DNA from: GCA-003244245 sp050699635
GTDB lineage: Bacteria; Actinomycetota; Actinomycetes; Mycobacteriales; Pseudonocardiaceae
Direction: 5' to 3'
Length of the DNA: 64,000 nucleotides
Assembly: GCA_050699635.1 (NCBI GenBank)
Contig: JBOHFK010000004.1
Span: 49,174 to 113,173 of the forward strand
The position numbers and the translations under genes are program-made. The notes below the pieces were generated by a model that worked only from the letters and a program-made list of their open reading frames with translations, searched no databases and was not told where the DNA came from. Below, piece by piece: positions 23,594-32,515 of the stretch. Position 1 is the first letter of the stretch; each line of letters begins with the position of its first letter.

Positions 23594-24505
23594 GTGGCAC
23601 ACGATGACACCGACGTATCGGCGGTTCGACAGCAGAGCTTTGAGTGCCAGGGGCCGATCGAGGTCTCGGTGGAGCTCGATGGCGGACGGCTGGACATCAC
23701 GCTGAGGGACGACACCGCGGCCGAGGTGACCGTGCAGGTCCGCCCCGGCTCGACCGGCCAGCCTCCCTGGACTGTGGGGATCAACGGCCTGCTGAGCTGG
23801 CTGGGCGAGCAGACCGGCGCGACGCCGCTGGGCGAGCTGGCCGCCGAGGCAGTGCGCCGCACGACGATCGACTTCACTGGGCAGCGGCTCACCGTGCGCA
23901 GCCCGCGGGAGCTCCCGCTGCGTAGCGTGCCGCTGATCATCCAGGTGTGCGCGCCATCGGGCTCGTCGATCACCGCTCGGAGCGGGTCGGCGGACGTGGG
24001 AGTCACCGGCGAGGCCGCCGGGCTGGACACCGCTACTGGATCCGGGCAGGTCCGGGCACAGCGGTGCACCGGCGCCGCTGAGGTTCGCACCGGCTCCGGC
24101 GACGTGCGGCTGGGCACGGTCCTCGGCCGGCTGCGGGTGCGCACCGGTTCGGGCCAGGTCGAGGTCACCAACGTCGAGGGCGTTGCGGGCGCAGGCTCCG
24201 TGCAGACCGGTTCCGGCGACGTCCGGCTTGGGGCGGTCAAGCAGGACGTGAACGCTCGCACCGGCAGCGGCGATCTCACGGTGGTCGACGCCTGGGCGGG
24301 TGGCCTCGAGCTCACCACCGGTTCGGGGCAGTTGCGGGTCGGGATCCACCCCGGTGTGCTGGCCGAGCTCGACGTCAGCTCCGGTTCGGGACGGGCGCGC
24401 AGCGACCTGCCCGTCAGCGGGCCACCTACTGAGGGCGGCGCCGCGCTGCGGGTCCGGGCCCGCACCGGGTCGGGCGACGCGCTGGTCACTGCGGCACCGT
24501 CCTGA
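23594..24505 (+). CDS. DUF4097-family beta-repeat protein
   Basis: 303 residues, GTG start with GAGGAG. The C-terminal two thirds repeat a TGSG turn about every 20 residues (eight copies, for example RTGSGDVRLG, RTGSGQVEVT, TTGSGQLRVG), which predicts a right-handed beta-solenoid. No signal peptide is seen, so it is probably cytoplasmic. It follows the RHH gene and is likely cotranscribed. It ends with a 20-bp tail-to-tail overlap with the AlkZ/YcaQ-like gene. Function is unknown. Confidence 0.85.
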   Translation: MAHDDTDVSAVRQQSFECQGPIEVSVELDGGRLDITLRDDTAAEVTVQVRPGSTGQPPWTVGINGLLSWLGEQTGATPLGELAAEAVRRTTIDFTGQRLTVRSPRELPLRSVPLIIQVCAPSGSSITARSGSADVGVTGEAAGLDTATGSGQVRAQRCTGAAEVRTGSGDVRLGTVLGRLRVRTGSGQVEVTNVEGVAGAGSVQTGSGDVRLGAVKQDVNARTGSGDLTVVDAWAGGLELTTGSGQLRVGIHPGVLAELDVSSGSGRARSDLPVSGPPTEGGAALRVRARTGSGDALVTAAPS

Positions 24506-25736
24506 CCCTGACCGGCCTCGAGGCAGCGCGGCGGCTGGTCACTGCGGCCAGAGCCGCAGCCAGGTCACCGCGCTCCCCCGGCGCGATCCCGTCGAGCTCC
24601 AGCCAGTCGGCCATCTCCCGCAGCGCTCTGGCGAGCTCAGCCACCACCCGCGAAGCATCAGCGATTCCGGGCTCGGCGAAAGCGCCCGGCACCCGCAACA
24701 CACCGGCGGCCCGATCGGCCTTGAGGTCGACTCGCGCGATCAGCTGACCATCCAGCAGGAACGGGAACACGTAGTAGCCGTGGCTACGTTTGTGTTCCGG
24801 GACGTAGATCTCGATCCGGTAGCGGAAGCCGAACAGCCGCTCCGTGCGGGCCCGCTCCCAGATCAACGGATCGAACGGGCACAACAGGGCAGCACCGGTG
24901 ATCCGGCGCGGGGTGCAGGCGTCGCGGTGCCGGTAGGCCGGAGCCCGCCATCCCTCGACCGTCACCGGTTCGAGCAATCCGGCCTCCACCAGCTCCGCGA
25001 CCGCCTGCCTGCTGCGCTCTGGCCGTAACCGGTAGTAGTCGCGCAGGTCGGGCTCGGTGGCAACGCCCAGCGCGGCGGCGGCCCGGGTGATCAGTTCACG
25101 GGCACCCTCCTCGGCGCCGACCCGGGCGCTCAGCACGTCCGCCGGCAACACCCGTTCCGGCAGGTCGTAGAGCCGCTCGAAGCCGCGCCGTGTGCCGGTG
25201 GTGAGCTCACCCATGCCGAAAAGCCACTCGCAGATCCGTTTGGTGTCGGTCCGATTCCACCACGATCCCGGCTGTGCCCGGGCCACGCCACCCAACTCAC
25301 GATCCAGCGTGCCCGCGCCGACTGGGCCATACTCCTTCACGGCATCCAGCACTGCCGAGACCAGTTCCGGCGCTCGGGCCGCCAGCTCTCCGTACCCCTG
25401 CCACCAGCCCGGCTTTTTGGCTCCCGAGCGCAACAGCGGCCAGTCCTGCACCGGGACCAGGCTCGCCTCGTGCGCCCAGTACTCCACCAGCGGTCGTGCA
25501 GGGTGCACCGGATGCGCCCAAGCGGCGGCGTCGAGCAGCCCCTTCGGATATGGCCCCAACCGGCTGAACACCGGCAGGTAATGCGCCCGCGACAGCACCG
25601 TGACCGAGTCCAGCTGCAACAGCCGGATCCTATGCAGCACCCGCATCAGGTGCCGCCGGGTCACCTGACCAGCTGGCCGCGGATCGGCAAACCCCTGCGC
25701 GGCCAACACGGTCCGCCGCGCCAGGTCCAGTCCCAT
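24486..25736 (-). CDS. AlkZ/YcaQ-family winged-helix DNA glycosylase
   Basis: 416 residues with tandem winged-helix (HTH_42) domains. The opening GLDLARRTVLAAQGF is followed by RLLQLDSVTVLSRAHYLPVF. The Q-hydrophobic-D triplet QLD sits where AlkZ/YcaQ enzymes carry their catalytic Q-x-D/Q motif. Members unhook interstrand crosslinks or bulky alkyl adducts. The C-terminus has PFDPLIWERARTERLFGFRYR and HGYYVFPFLLDGQLIARVDLK, both family hallmarks. ATG 25736 is chosen by family alignment; its RBS is weak and earlier in-frame starts run into the palindrome at 25792-25855. Confidence 0.88.
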   Translation of the reverse strand: MGLDLARRTVLAAQGFADPRPAGQVTRRHLMRVLHRIRLLQLDSVTVLSRAHYLPVFSRLGPYPKGLLDAAAWAHPVHPARPLVEYWAHEASLVPVQDWPLLRSGAKKPGWWQGYGELAARAPELVSAVLDAVKEYGPVGAGTLDRELGGVARAQPGSWWNRTDTKRICEWLFGMGELTTGTRRGFERLYDLPERVLPADVLSARVGAEEGARELITRAAAALGVATEPDLRDYYRLRPERSRQAVAELVEAGLLEPVTVEGWRAPAYRHRDACTPRRITGAALLCPFDPLIWERARTERLFGFRYRIEIYVPEHKRSHGYYVFPFLLDGQLIARVDLKADRAAGVLRVPGAFAEPGIADASRVVAELARALREMADWLELDGIAPGERGDLAAALAAVTSRRAASRPVRVRTVPQ

Positions 25737-25791
25737 ACTCTGCACAGCGCCCGATGCTGCCATCCCGCACCGACAATTCCCGCGGCCCCGT

Positions 25792-25855
25792 CCCGACATG
25801 GAGACATATCGGGGTCACAAGCAGGTCGATAGCCCCGATATGTCTCCATGTCGGG
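25792..25855. repeat. Nested palindrome, CCCGAYATG family, copy 1
   Basis: Left arm 25792-25814 and right arm 25833-25855 are perfect 23-bp inverted repeats around an 18-bp spacer. Each arm is itself a near-palindrome, CCCGACATG, loop GAGA, CATATCGGG. It lies between the divergent AlkZ/YcaQ-like and acetyltransferase genes. A second copy is at 41601-41664. Confidence 0.85.
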
Positions 25856-25877
25856 GGCCGGGCATAGCGTGCGAGGC

Positions 25878-26432
25878 ATGGCGGTGGCTGGGGTTCGATT
25901 GGCGACTCGTCAGGATGCCGCCTTGCTGGCGGCGCTGCAGCGGGTGACCTGGCGGGCTGCCTACTCCGAGCTGTTGCCGGCCGGGGCCCTGGATGTGCTG
26001 GACGAGCCGGGGGTGCTGCAAGCCTGGGCGGACACTATCGAGGGCGGCGCCACCGTGCTGATCGCCACTGAAGGCGCCGATCCGGTCGGATTTTTGGTGG
26101 CGGGGCCGGCACCCGAGGACGACGTCGCCGCTGCCGATGGCACATTGCCCCCCGACGTGGCGCACACGGTGCTGGTGAGCACCCTGCTGGTTGAGCCGAG
26201 GTGGGCCCGCCGGGGTCACGGCGGGCGGCTGCTCGGCGCGGCGGCCGCCGCGCTGCGCGATGCCGGCGCCACCCGCGGCATTGTCTGGGTGCCAGCGGAG
26301 GACCCGGCCTCGCTGAGCTTCTACCGGCGCGCGGGTTGGAATCCCGATGGCACCGTACGCATCCTCGACGCGAGTGGGCGGCTGCTCCGCGAGATCCGTC
26401 TCACGGGTCCCTTGAACCTGGTGATCAGCTGA
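25878..26432 (+). CDS. GNAT-family N-acetyltransferase
   Basis: 184 residues. VRLATRQDAALLAALQRVTW opens the fold, VLVSTLLVEPRWARRGHGGRLL contains the acetyl-CoA loop (RRGHGG), and SLSFYRRAGWNPDG is the C-terminal motif. The acceptor is unknown. ATG 25878 is used; the GTG six bases on has GAGG at better spacing. It is convergent with dapB. Confidence 0.85.
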   Translation: MAVAGVRLATRQDAALLAALQRVTWRAAYSELLPAGALDVLDEPGVLQAWADTIEGGATVLIATEGADPVGFLVAGPAPEDDVAAADGTLPPDVAHTVLVSTLLVEPRWARRGHGGRLLGAAAAALRDAGATRGIVWVPAEDPASLSFYRRAGWNPDGTVRILDASGRLLREIRLTGPLNLVIS

Positions 26433-26534
26433 ATCCCGGAGCCGCCCACCGCCTGTAATGCAGGATCGCACCAGGTCGGACCGACGTTTCATACCGCCAA
26501 TGGCAGCTCCGAATGGAGCAATAGGAGGGGGAGG

Positions 26535-27329
26535 CTACAGGTCGAGCAGCGGTTCCAGGCCTACGGTGAGGCCGGGATGGTCGAGCACGGAGCGGACACC
26601 GAGCAACACTCCGGGCATGAATGACGAGCGGTCGAGCGTGTCGTGGCGAATGGTCAGCGTCTCGCCCTCCGTGCCCAGCAACACCTCCTGGTGCGCGACG
26701 AGTCCGGTCAGCCGCACCGAGTGCACCCGCACCCCGTCGACGACAGCTCCCCGGGCTCCGGGCACAGAGCGGCTGGTGGCATCTGGAGGGGGTTCCATCG
26801 CGGCCTTTGCCCGGGCGGCCGCGATGAGCTCAGCCGTACGAGCGGCCGTACCCGAAGGCGCATCGGCCTTGCGCGGGTGGTGCAATTCGATGATTTCCAC
26901 CGACTCGTAGAATCGAGCGGCCATCGCCGCGAAACGCATCGAGAGAATCGCGCCGATCGCGAAGTTGGGCGCGATCAGCACCCCGAGATCAGGCTTGGGT
27001 ACCAGCCATTCGCGGACCTGGGCCAGCCGGTCCTCGGTGAAGCCGGTGGTTCCCACCACAGCGTGGATGCCCTGGTCGACGCAGAAGCGCACGTTGTCCA
27101 TCACCACGTCGGGATGAGTGAAGTCGACGACCACCTCGGCTCCCGCGTCGGCAACGTTGAACATCCAGTCACCGACGTCGACCATGGCGACCAGTTCCAT
27201 GTCCGCCGCCGCGTCCACGGCCTTGCACACCTCGGTGCCCACCCGACCGCGGGCCCCGAGCACCCCGACCCGGATCGGGTTCTCCGCCGAGCGATCCAGG
27301 GCAGCGGGCGTCTGGCCAGCGGGTGTCAT
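26535..27329 (-). CDS. dapB: 4-hydroxy-tetrahydrodipicolinate reductase
   Basis: 264 residues. It has the NAD(P)-binding VGVLGARGRVGTEVCKAV, a GTTGF loop, and the active-site and substrate block ELHHPRKADAPSGTA. It performs the second step of the diaminopimelate pathway. Start ATG 27329 overlaps the pepR stop (ATGA), so it is translated with the M16 peptidase gene as in mycobacteria (Rv2773c region). Confidence 0.96.
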   Translation of the reverse strand: MTPAGQTPAALDRSAENPIRVGVLGARGRVGTEVCKAVDAAADMELVAMVDVGDWMFNVADAGAEVVVDFTHPDVVMDNVRFCVDQGIHAVVGTTGFTEDRLAQVREWLVPKPDLGVLIAPNFAIGAILSMRFAAMAARFYESVEIIELHHPRKADAPSGTAARTAELIAAARAKAAMEPPPDATSRSVPGARGAVVDGVRVHSVRLTGLVAHQEVLLGTEGETLTIRHDTLDRSSFMPGVLLGVRSVLDHPGLTVGLEPLLDL

Positions 27330-28648
27330 CCGATCAACTCCGCTATCTCCTCGGGCAGGTGATCCGCATCAGGGTATGGACCCACCACGGCCGCGGTGAG
27401 CGGCCGGCGCAGCAGCTCGTCCGCGAGCTCAGCGACCTCCTCCGCGGTCACCGCGTCGATCTGTCGGAGCTCGTGTTCCACGGTGTGGTGCTCACCATGA
27501 TCGAGCTCGGCGGTGCCGATCCGGGTCATCCAGGACGGGGCATCCTCCAGGCTCAGCACCAGGCCGCCACGCAGCTGCCCCTTCGCGCGAGCCACCTCGC
27601 CGCCGGACAGACCGTCACCGGCTAACTCGGCCAGCACGTCGCCGATCACAACCGCCACCTCCCCCAGCCGTCCGGGGGAGCAACCAGCGTAGATCGACAG
27701 GCTGCCGATGTCGGCGTAGGAGTCCACAGCGGAGTAGACCGAGTAGGCCAGCCCGCGTTGCTCGCGCACCTGCTGAAACAGCCGCGAGCTCATCCCGCCT
27801 CCCAGGGCAGCGTTGAGCACCGCCAGCGCGTAGCGCCGGTCGTCATAGCGGTCCAGAGCACGCACGCCGAGCATGAGGTGAGCCTGTTCCGAAGAGTCCG
27901 GGCACAGTGTCAAACCACATTCCCCGATGACCTCAGCCAGTCCACGGCGTAGCGGCACGGGCTGCCCGCAACCAGTCAGGTGATGCCCAAAACTGCGCGT
28001 CACCGCGGTGAGCACCGCGCTGTGCGACACGTTGCCGGCCACTGTCAGCACCATCCGCTGTGGCGTGTAGCGCGTCCGGTAGAAGCGATGCAACGCGTCG
28101 CGGCTCAATCCGGTGACAGATTCCTCAGTTCCCAGGACCGGGCGCCCCACCGGATGTGACCCGAACAGCGCCGCACAGAACTCATCGTGCAGCGCGTCCT
28201 CCGGGTCGTCGTCGCGCATCGCGAGTTCCTCGAGCACCACGCCGCGCTCCAGCTCAACGTCCGACGGATCGAGCCGGGCGTCGCCCAGCACGTCGCAGAT
28301 CAGGTCAACGGCCAAGTCCAGGTCGGAGTCGAGCACGTGCGCGTGATAGCAGGTGTGCTCCTTGGTGGTGAACGCGTTGAGCTCACCGCCGACCGCGTCG
28401 ATCTCCTCAGCGATCGCCGCTGCGGAGCGCCGCGCGGTGCCCTTGAACAGCAGGTGTTCCAGGTAGTGCGCCGCGCCGGCCAGCGCGGCCGGTTCGTCCC
28501 GGGAGCCCACTGCGATCCACATGCCGACGGCAGCCGAGCGCGAACCGGACCGCTGCTCGGTCACCACGCGTAACCCCGAGGGCAGGACGCTGCGGTGGAG
28601 CGTCCCGCCCTGCAACATTCCGCTTGGGGGGTGTTGCAATGCGGTCAC
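27326..28648 (-). CDS. pepR: M16-family zinc peptidase (PepR)
   Basis: 440 residues. The inverted zinc motif HxxEH is present as HYLEHLLFKGT with a downstream Glu in the N-terminal LuxS/MPP-like half. The second half is inactive but structurally paired (GGGMSSRLFQQVREQRGLAYSVYS). The size suits one-chain processing-peptidase-like enzymes. The GTG at 28648 overlaps the pnp stop by 4 bp. The order pnp-pepR-dapB is conserved in actinobacteria. Substrates are not known. Confidence 0.93.
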   Translation of the reverse strand: MTALQHPPSGMLQGGTLHRSVLPSGLRVVTEQRSGSRSAAVGMWIAVGSRDEPAALAGAAHYLEHLLFKGTARRSAAAIAEEIDAVGGELNAFTTKEHTCYHAHVLDSDLDLAVDLICDVLGDARLDPSDVELERGVVLEELAMRDDDPEDALHDEFCAALFGSHPVGRPVLGTEESVTGLSRDALHRFYRTRYTPQRMVLTVAGNVSHSAVLTAVTRSFGHHLTGCGQPVPLRRGLAEVIGECGLTLCPDSSEQAHLMLGVRALDRYDDRRYALAVLNAALGGGMSSRLFQQVREQRGLAYSVYSAVDSYADIGSLSIYAGCSPGRLGEVAVVIGDVLAELAGDGLSGGEVARAKGQLRGGLVLSLEDAPSWMTRIGTAELDHGEHHTVEHELRQIDAVTAEEVAELADELLRRPLTAAVVGPYPDADHLPEEIAELIG

Positions 28649-30927
28649 GTGCCGGCCGGGACCTCGGTGGTGTCCGTGGCAGGCGCGCTACCGGAGTCGG
28701 CATTGTCGTCGTCGCGGACCGGCACCAGGCTGATCTTGCCGCGATTATCGACGTCGGCCACCTCCACGCGGAGCTTGTCACCGACCTTCACCACATCTTC
28801 GACCTTGCCGATGCGCTTGCCGTTGCCCAGCTTGGAGATATGAACCAGGCCATCCTTGCCGGGTACCAGCGAGACGAAAGCGCCGAAGGCAGCGGTCTTC
28901 ACCACGGTGCCGAGGAACCGCTCCCCGACCTTGGGCAGCTGCGGGTTGGCGATGGCGTTGATCCGGTCGATGGCAGCGTCGGCGGACGGGCCGTCGCTGG
29001 CGCCGACGTAGATCGTGCCGTCGTCCTCGATGGAGATGTCCGCGCCGGTCTCCTCGGTGATCGAGTTGATCATCTTGCCCTTCGGGCCGATCACCTCGCC
29101 GATCTTGTCGACCGGGATCTTGATGGCGGTGACCCGCGGAGCGTGCGGGCTCATCTCGTCCGGTCCGTTGATGGCCTGCGCCATCACCTCAAGAATGGTC
29201 AGCCGGGCATCGCGGGCCTGCGACAGCGCCCCGGCCAGCACGTCGGACGGGATCCCGGCCAGCTTGGTGTCCAGCTGCAATGCCGTCACGAACGTGCTGG
29301 TGCCGGCGACCTTGAAGTCCATGTCACCGAAGGCGTCCTCGGCGCCCAGGATGTCGGTGAGTGCGACGAAGGTCTCCTTGCCGTCGACCTCGCCGGACAC
29401 CAGACCCATCGCGATACCAGCGACGGGTGCCTTGAGCGGCACCCCGGCGTTGAACAGCGACATCGTCGACGCGCACACCGAGCCCATCGAGGTGGAGCCG
29501 TTGGAGCCCAGCGCCTCGGAGACCTGACGGATCGTGTAGGGGAATTCTTCGCGGCTGGGCAGCACCGGGACCAAGGCCCGTTCGGCCAGCGCACCATGCC
29601 CGATCTCGCGCCGCTTGGGCGAACCCACCCGACCCGTCTCGCCGGTGGAATACGGCGGGAAGTTGTAGTGGTGCAGGTAGCGCTTGGTGGTCTCGGGCCC
29701 CAGCGAGTCGATCTGCTGTTCCATGCGCAGCATGTTCAGCGTGGTGACGCCGAGGATCTGGGTCTCACCCCGCTCGAACAGCGCCGAACCGTGCGCCCGG
29801 GGGATCGTCTCGACCTCAGCGGACAGCGGCCGGATGTCGGTGATCCCGCGCCCGTCGATGCGCACCTGCTCACGCAGGATGCGCTGACGCACCGCCGCCT
29901 TGGTCACCGCCCGGAACGCGGCGCCGATCTCCTTGTCCCGGCCTTCGAAGCGTTCACCCAGCTGTTCCAGCGCGCTTGCCTTGAGCTCGTCGAGCCGGTT
30001 CTCCCGGTCCTGCTTGGCCGCCACGGCCAGCACCTGCGCCAGCTCCTCGGCCACCGCCTCGCGGACGGCGTCGACGACGTCGGGCTGGTAGGCGGGGAAG
30101 GTGGGGAACTCCAACTCGGTGCCACCCGCCGCATCGGCAAGGTCCCGCTGGGCGTCGCACAACGCGCGGATGAACGGCTTGGCGGCCTCGAGTCCGGCCG
30201 CCACCACGTCCTCGGTCGGTGGCTGGGCACCATCGGCGATCAGCTCGATGACGGCCTCGGTGGCCTCGGCCTCGACCATCATGATTGCCACGTCGCTGGT
30301 GGCGCCTTCACCGACCACCCGGCCGGCGACGACCATGTCGAACACCGCTGTGCTGAGTTGCTCATGAGTGGGGAACGCGATCCACCGGCTGGCCCCCTCG
30401 TGCCTGACCAGGGCCATCCGGGTGGCGCCGACCGGACCGTCGAAGGGCAGGCCGGACAGCTGCGTGGACGCGGACGCGGCGTTGATCGCGAGCACATCGT
30501 AGGGGTCAGCCGGGTTGAGGCTGAGCACCGTGACGACGACCTGCACCTCATTACGCAGGCCGTCCACGAAGCAGGGGCGCAATGGCCGGTCGATCAGGCG
30601 GCAGGTGAGGATCGCGTCCGTGGACGGGCGGCCCTCCCGGCGGAAGAACGAACCCGGGATGCGCCCGGCCGCATACATCCGCTCCTCGACATCGACGGTC
30701 AGCGGGAAGAAGTCGAACTGGTCCTTGGGCTGCTTGGACGCCGTGGTGGCCGACAGCAGCATCGTCTCGTCGTCGAGATAAGCGACGACGGCTCCGGCGG
30801 CCTGCCGGGCCAGCCGGCCGGTCTCGAAGCGCACGGTCCGGGTGCCGAAGGTGCCGTTATCCAGCACGGCAGCTGTCTCATGTACCGGGTTAGTGCTCGT
30901 GGGATTAGTCAATGTTGAGTTAGTCAT
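28645..30927 (-). CDS. pnp: Polyribonucleotide nucleotidyltransferase (PNPase/GpsI)
   Basis: 760 residues. Two RNase PH domains (about 20-160 and 345-560, including GSSVCAST-like MGSVCASTMSLFNAGVPLKA), an alpha-helical middle, a KH domain (VIGPKGKMINSITEETGADI) and an S1 domain (GTVVKTAAFGAFVSLVPGKD) are visible. It degrades RNA by phosphorolysis. ATG 30927 has GAGGAGGAGAACG upstream; about 13 extra upstream codons are not conserved. The N-terminus is Thr/Asn-rich (TNSTLTNPTSTNP). It is coupled to pepR. Confidence 0.97.
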   Translation of the reverse strand: MTNSTLTNPTSTNPVHETAAVLDNGTFGTRTVRFETGRLARQAAGAVVAYLDDETMLLSATTASKQPKDQFDFFPLTVDVEERMYAAGRIPGSFFRREGRPSTDAILTCRLIDRPLRPCFVDGLRNEVQVVVTVLSLNPADPYDVLAINAASASTQLSGLPFDGPVGATRMALVRHEGASRWIAFPTHEQLSTAVFDMVVAGRVVGEGATSDVAIMMVEAEATEAVIELIADGAQPPTEDVVAAGLEAAKPFIRALCDAQRDLADAAGGTELEFPTFPAYQPDVVDAVREAVAEELAQVLAVAAKQDRENRLDELKASALEQLGERFEGRDKEIGAAFRAVTKAAVRQRILREQVRIDGRGITDIRPLSAEVETIPRAHGSALFERGETQILGVTTLNMLRMEQQIDSLGPETTKRYLHHYNFPPYSTGETGRVGSPKRREIGHGALAERALVPVLPSREEFPYTIRQVSEALGSNGSTSMGSVCASTMSLFNAGVPLKAPVAGIAMGLVSGEVDGKETFVALTDILGAEDAFGDMDFKVAGTSTFVTALQLDTKLAGIPSDVLAGALSQARDARLTILEVMAQAINGPDEMSPHAPRVTAIKIPVDKIGEVIGPKGKMINSITEETGADISIEDDGTIYVGASDGPSADAAIDRINAIANPQLPKVGERFLGTVVKTAAFGAFVSLVPGKDGLVHISKLGNGKRIGKVEDVVKVGDKLRVEVADVDNRGKISLVPVRDDDNADSGSAPATDTTEVPAGT

Positions 30928-31047
30928 CGTTCTCCTCCTCGCAGCACAGGCCAGAGAAGGCACCATTGGCGTGGGAGGCAGGACGACCGGCCGGTCTTCG
31001 ATCGAAGCCCCCGGAGCGTGGACGCATGCTCTCGGGAGCCACTACCG

Positions 31048-31069
31048 AGGACCGGCGAACGACGGTCCT
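31048..31069 (-). promoter_or_regulatory. Hairpin in the rpsO-pnp interval
   Basis: AGGACCG (31048-31054) pairs with CGGTCCT (31063-31069) across an 8-base loop, within the 215-bp rpsO-pnp gap. A second palindrome CTTCGATCGAAG lies nearer pnp. In other bacteria this interval holds the rpsO terminator and the PNPase autoregulation hairpin; the same role is inferred. Confidence 0.4.
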
Positions 31070-31142
31070 GACGCCGGTGATAAGGCGGCTCGTGCTGCGA
31101 TCTGTGGTTGTGTATCTAGCGGGCCAGGATTTCAGCCCAGGG

Positions 31143-31412
31143 TCAGCGGCGCAGGCCGAGGCGCTCGATCAGGGACCGGTAACGCGCGATGTCGACCTTT
31201 GCGAGGTAGTTCAGTAAGTTGCGCCGGCGGCCGACCATGAGAAGCAAGCCGCGCCGGGAATGATGGTCATGCTTGTGCTGCTTGAGGTGCTCGGTAAGGC
31301 CTACGATTCGCTTGGTCAGCAGGGCCACCTGCGCCTCAGGAGACCCGGTGTCCCCCCCACGCAGACCGTATTCGGCCAGGATGTCGCTCTTCTGTGCGGT
31401 GGACAGCGCCAC
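31143..31412 (-). CDS. rpsO: 30S ribosomal protein S15
   Basis: 89 residues, the standard S15 length. KSDILAEYGLRGGDTGSPEAQ, HKHDHHSRRGLLLMVGRRRN and LNYL..RYRSLIERLGLRR are the family blocks that contact 16S rRNA helices 20-22. GTG start at 31412 with GGAG about 11 bases upstream. It lies between ribF and pnp as in most bacteria. Confidence 0.98.
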   Translation of the reverse strand: MALSTAQKSDILAEYGLRGGDTGSPEAQVALLTKRIVGLTEHLKQHKHDHHSRRGLLLMVGRRRNLLNYLAKVDIARYRSLIERLGLRR

Positions 31413-31563
31413 GGGTCAATCTTCTCCTGTCGTCTCGTACCGTGCGGGCCGCGAAGCACGCGGCCAGTGTTTCGACTTCGTCCGACCGCCACGGACCGCA
31501 GCCGGACCTGAAGTTGAGGTTACCAGCCGACCTGCCGACGTCCGGCGCCGCCCTCGAACACTG

Positions 31564-32496
31564 TCACTTCTGCTGATCGAACACCGTGCGGGTTCGCGCC
31601 ACATCGTCGTCGATCTGGGCCACCAGTTGCTCGGGGGTGTCGAAGCGGCACATGCCGCGCAAGCGTACAACGAAATCCAGGGCCACCCGCTCACCGTAGA
31701 AGTCTTCGTCCAGATCCAGGACGAATGCCTCCACGCGGCGTTCCCGGCCGGAGAAGGTGGGGTTCGTGCCGATCGAGACTGCCGCCGCCAGCTCCCGGCC
31801 ACGGTGCACGAACCGGCACGCGTAGACCCCGTCAGCGGGGATCGCGGCGTGCCGCGGGGTCGACAGGTTCGCGGTCGGGTAGCCCAGACTGCGACCCCGC
31901 TGGTCCCCGCGAATCACGATCCCTTCCAGCCGGTGCGGGCGGCCCAGCGCGGTGCTCGCGGCGGCCACGTCACCGGCGTCGATGCAGGAGCGGATGTAGG
32001 TGGAAGAGAATGTCAGCTCACCCTGGGACAGCAACCCCACGCCTTCGGCGGTGAAACCGAACCGGCGGCCCAGCCCCCGCAGCAGCTCAATGTTCCCCGC
32101 TGCTTTGTGGCCGAAGGTGAAATTGTCCCCCACCACGACATCCGCCACGTGCAAACGCTCGACCAGCACCGCGTGGACGAACTCGTCGGCCGGCATCCGG
32201 GACAGCTCCACGGTGAACGGCAGCACGAAAAACACCTCGACGCCCCGCGCTTCCACCAGCTCGGCCCGCCGGCGCAGGGTGGTGAGCTGGGCGGGATGGC
32301 TGCCGGGCCGGACCACCTCCGAAGGATGCGGGTCGAAGGTCATCAGCACGCTCGGAACGCCCATCTCGCGGGCGCGCCGCACGGCGTGGTCGACCAGCCG
32401 GACATGACCGCGGTGCAGCCCGTCGAAGACACCGATGGTGACGACGCTGCGGCCCCATCCGTTCGGGATGGCTTCAAGTCCACGCCAGCGCTGCAC
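31564..32496 (-). CDS. ribF: Bifunctional riboflavin kinase / FAD synthetase
   Basis: 310 residues. The N-terminal nucleotidyltransferase domain has GVFDGLHRGHVRLV, VVGDNFTFGHKAAGN and STYIR; the C-terminal flavokinase domain has RSLGYPTANL and PADGVYACR. It makes FMN and FAD from riboflavin. The GTG at 32496 fits the family N-terminus (VQRWRGLEAIPNGWG), although its SD is weak. The start is 19 bp after the truB stop. Confidence 0.95.
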   Translation of the reverse strand: MQRWRGLEAIPNGWGRSVVTIGVFDGLHRGHVRLVDHAVRRAREMGVPSVLMTFDPHPSEVVRPGSHPAQLTTLRRRAELVEARGVEVFFVLPFTVELSRMPADEFVHAVLVERLHVADVVVGDNFTFGHKAAGNIELLRGLGRRFGFTAEGVGLLSQGELTFSSTYIRSCIDAGDVAAASTALGRPHRLEGIVIRGDQRGRSLGYPTANLSTPRHAAIPADGVYACRFVHRGRELAAAVSIGTNPTFSGRERRVEAFVLDLDEDFYGERVALDFVVRLRGMCRFDTPEQLVAQIDDDVARTRTVFDQQK

Positions 32497-32515
32497 GGAC
32501 GATGAGACTAACTGA

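Noticed and set aside
28624..30918. 764-codon open frame antisense to pnp
   Set aside because: His/Gly/Leu-rich composition typical of the antisense shadow of a high-GC gene; pnp is certain.
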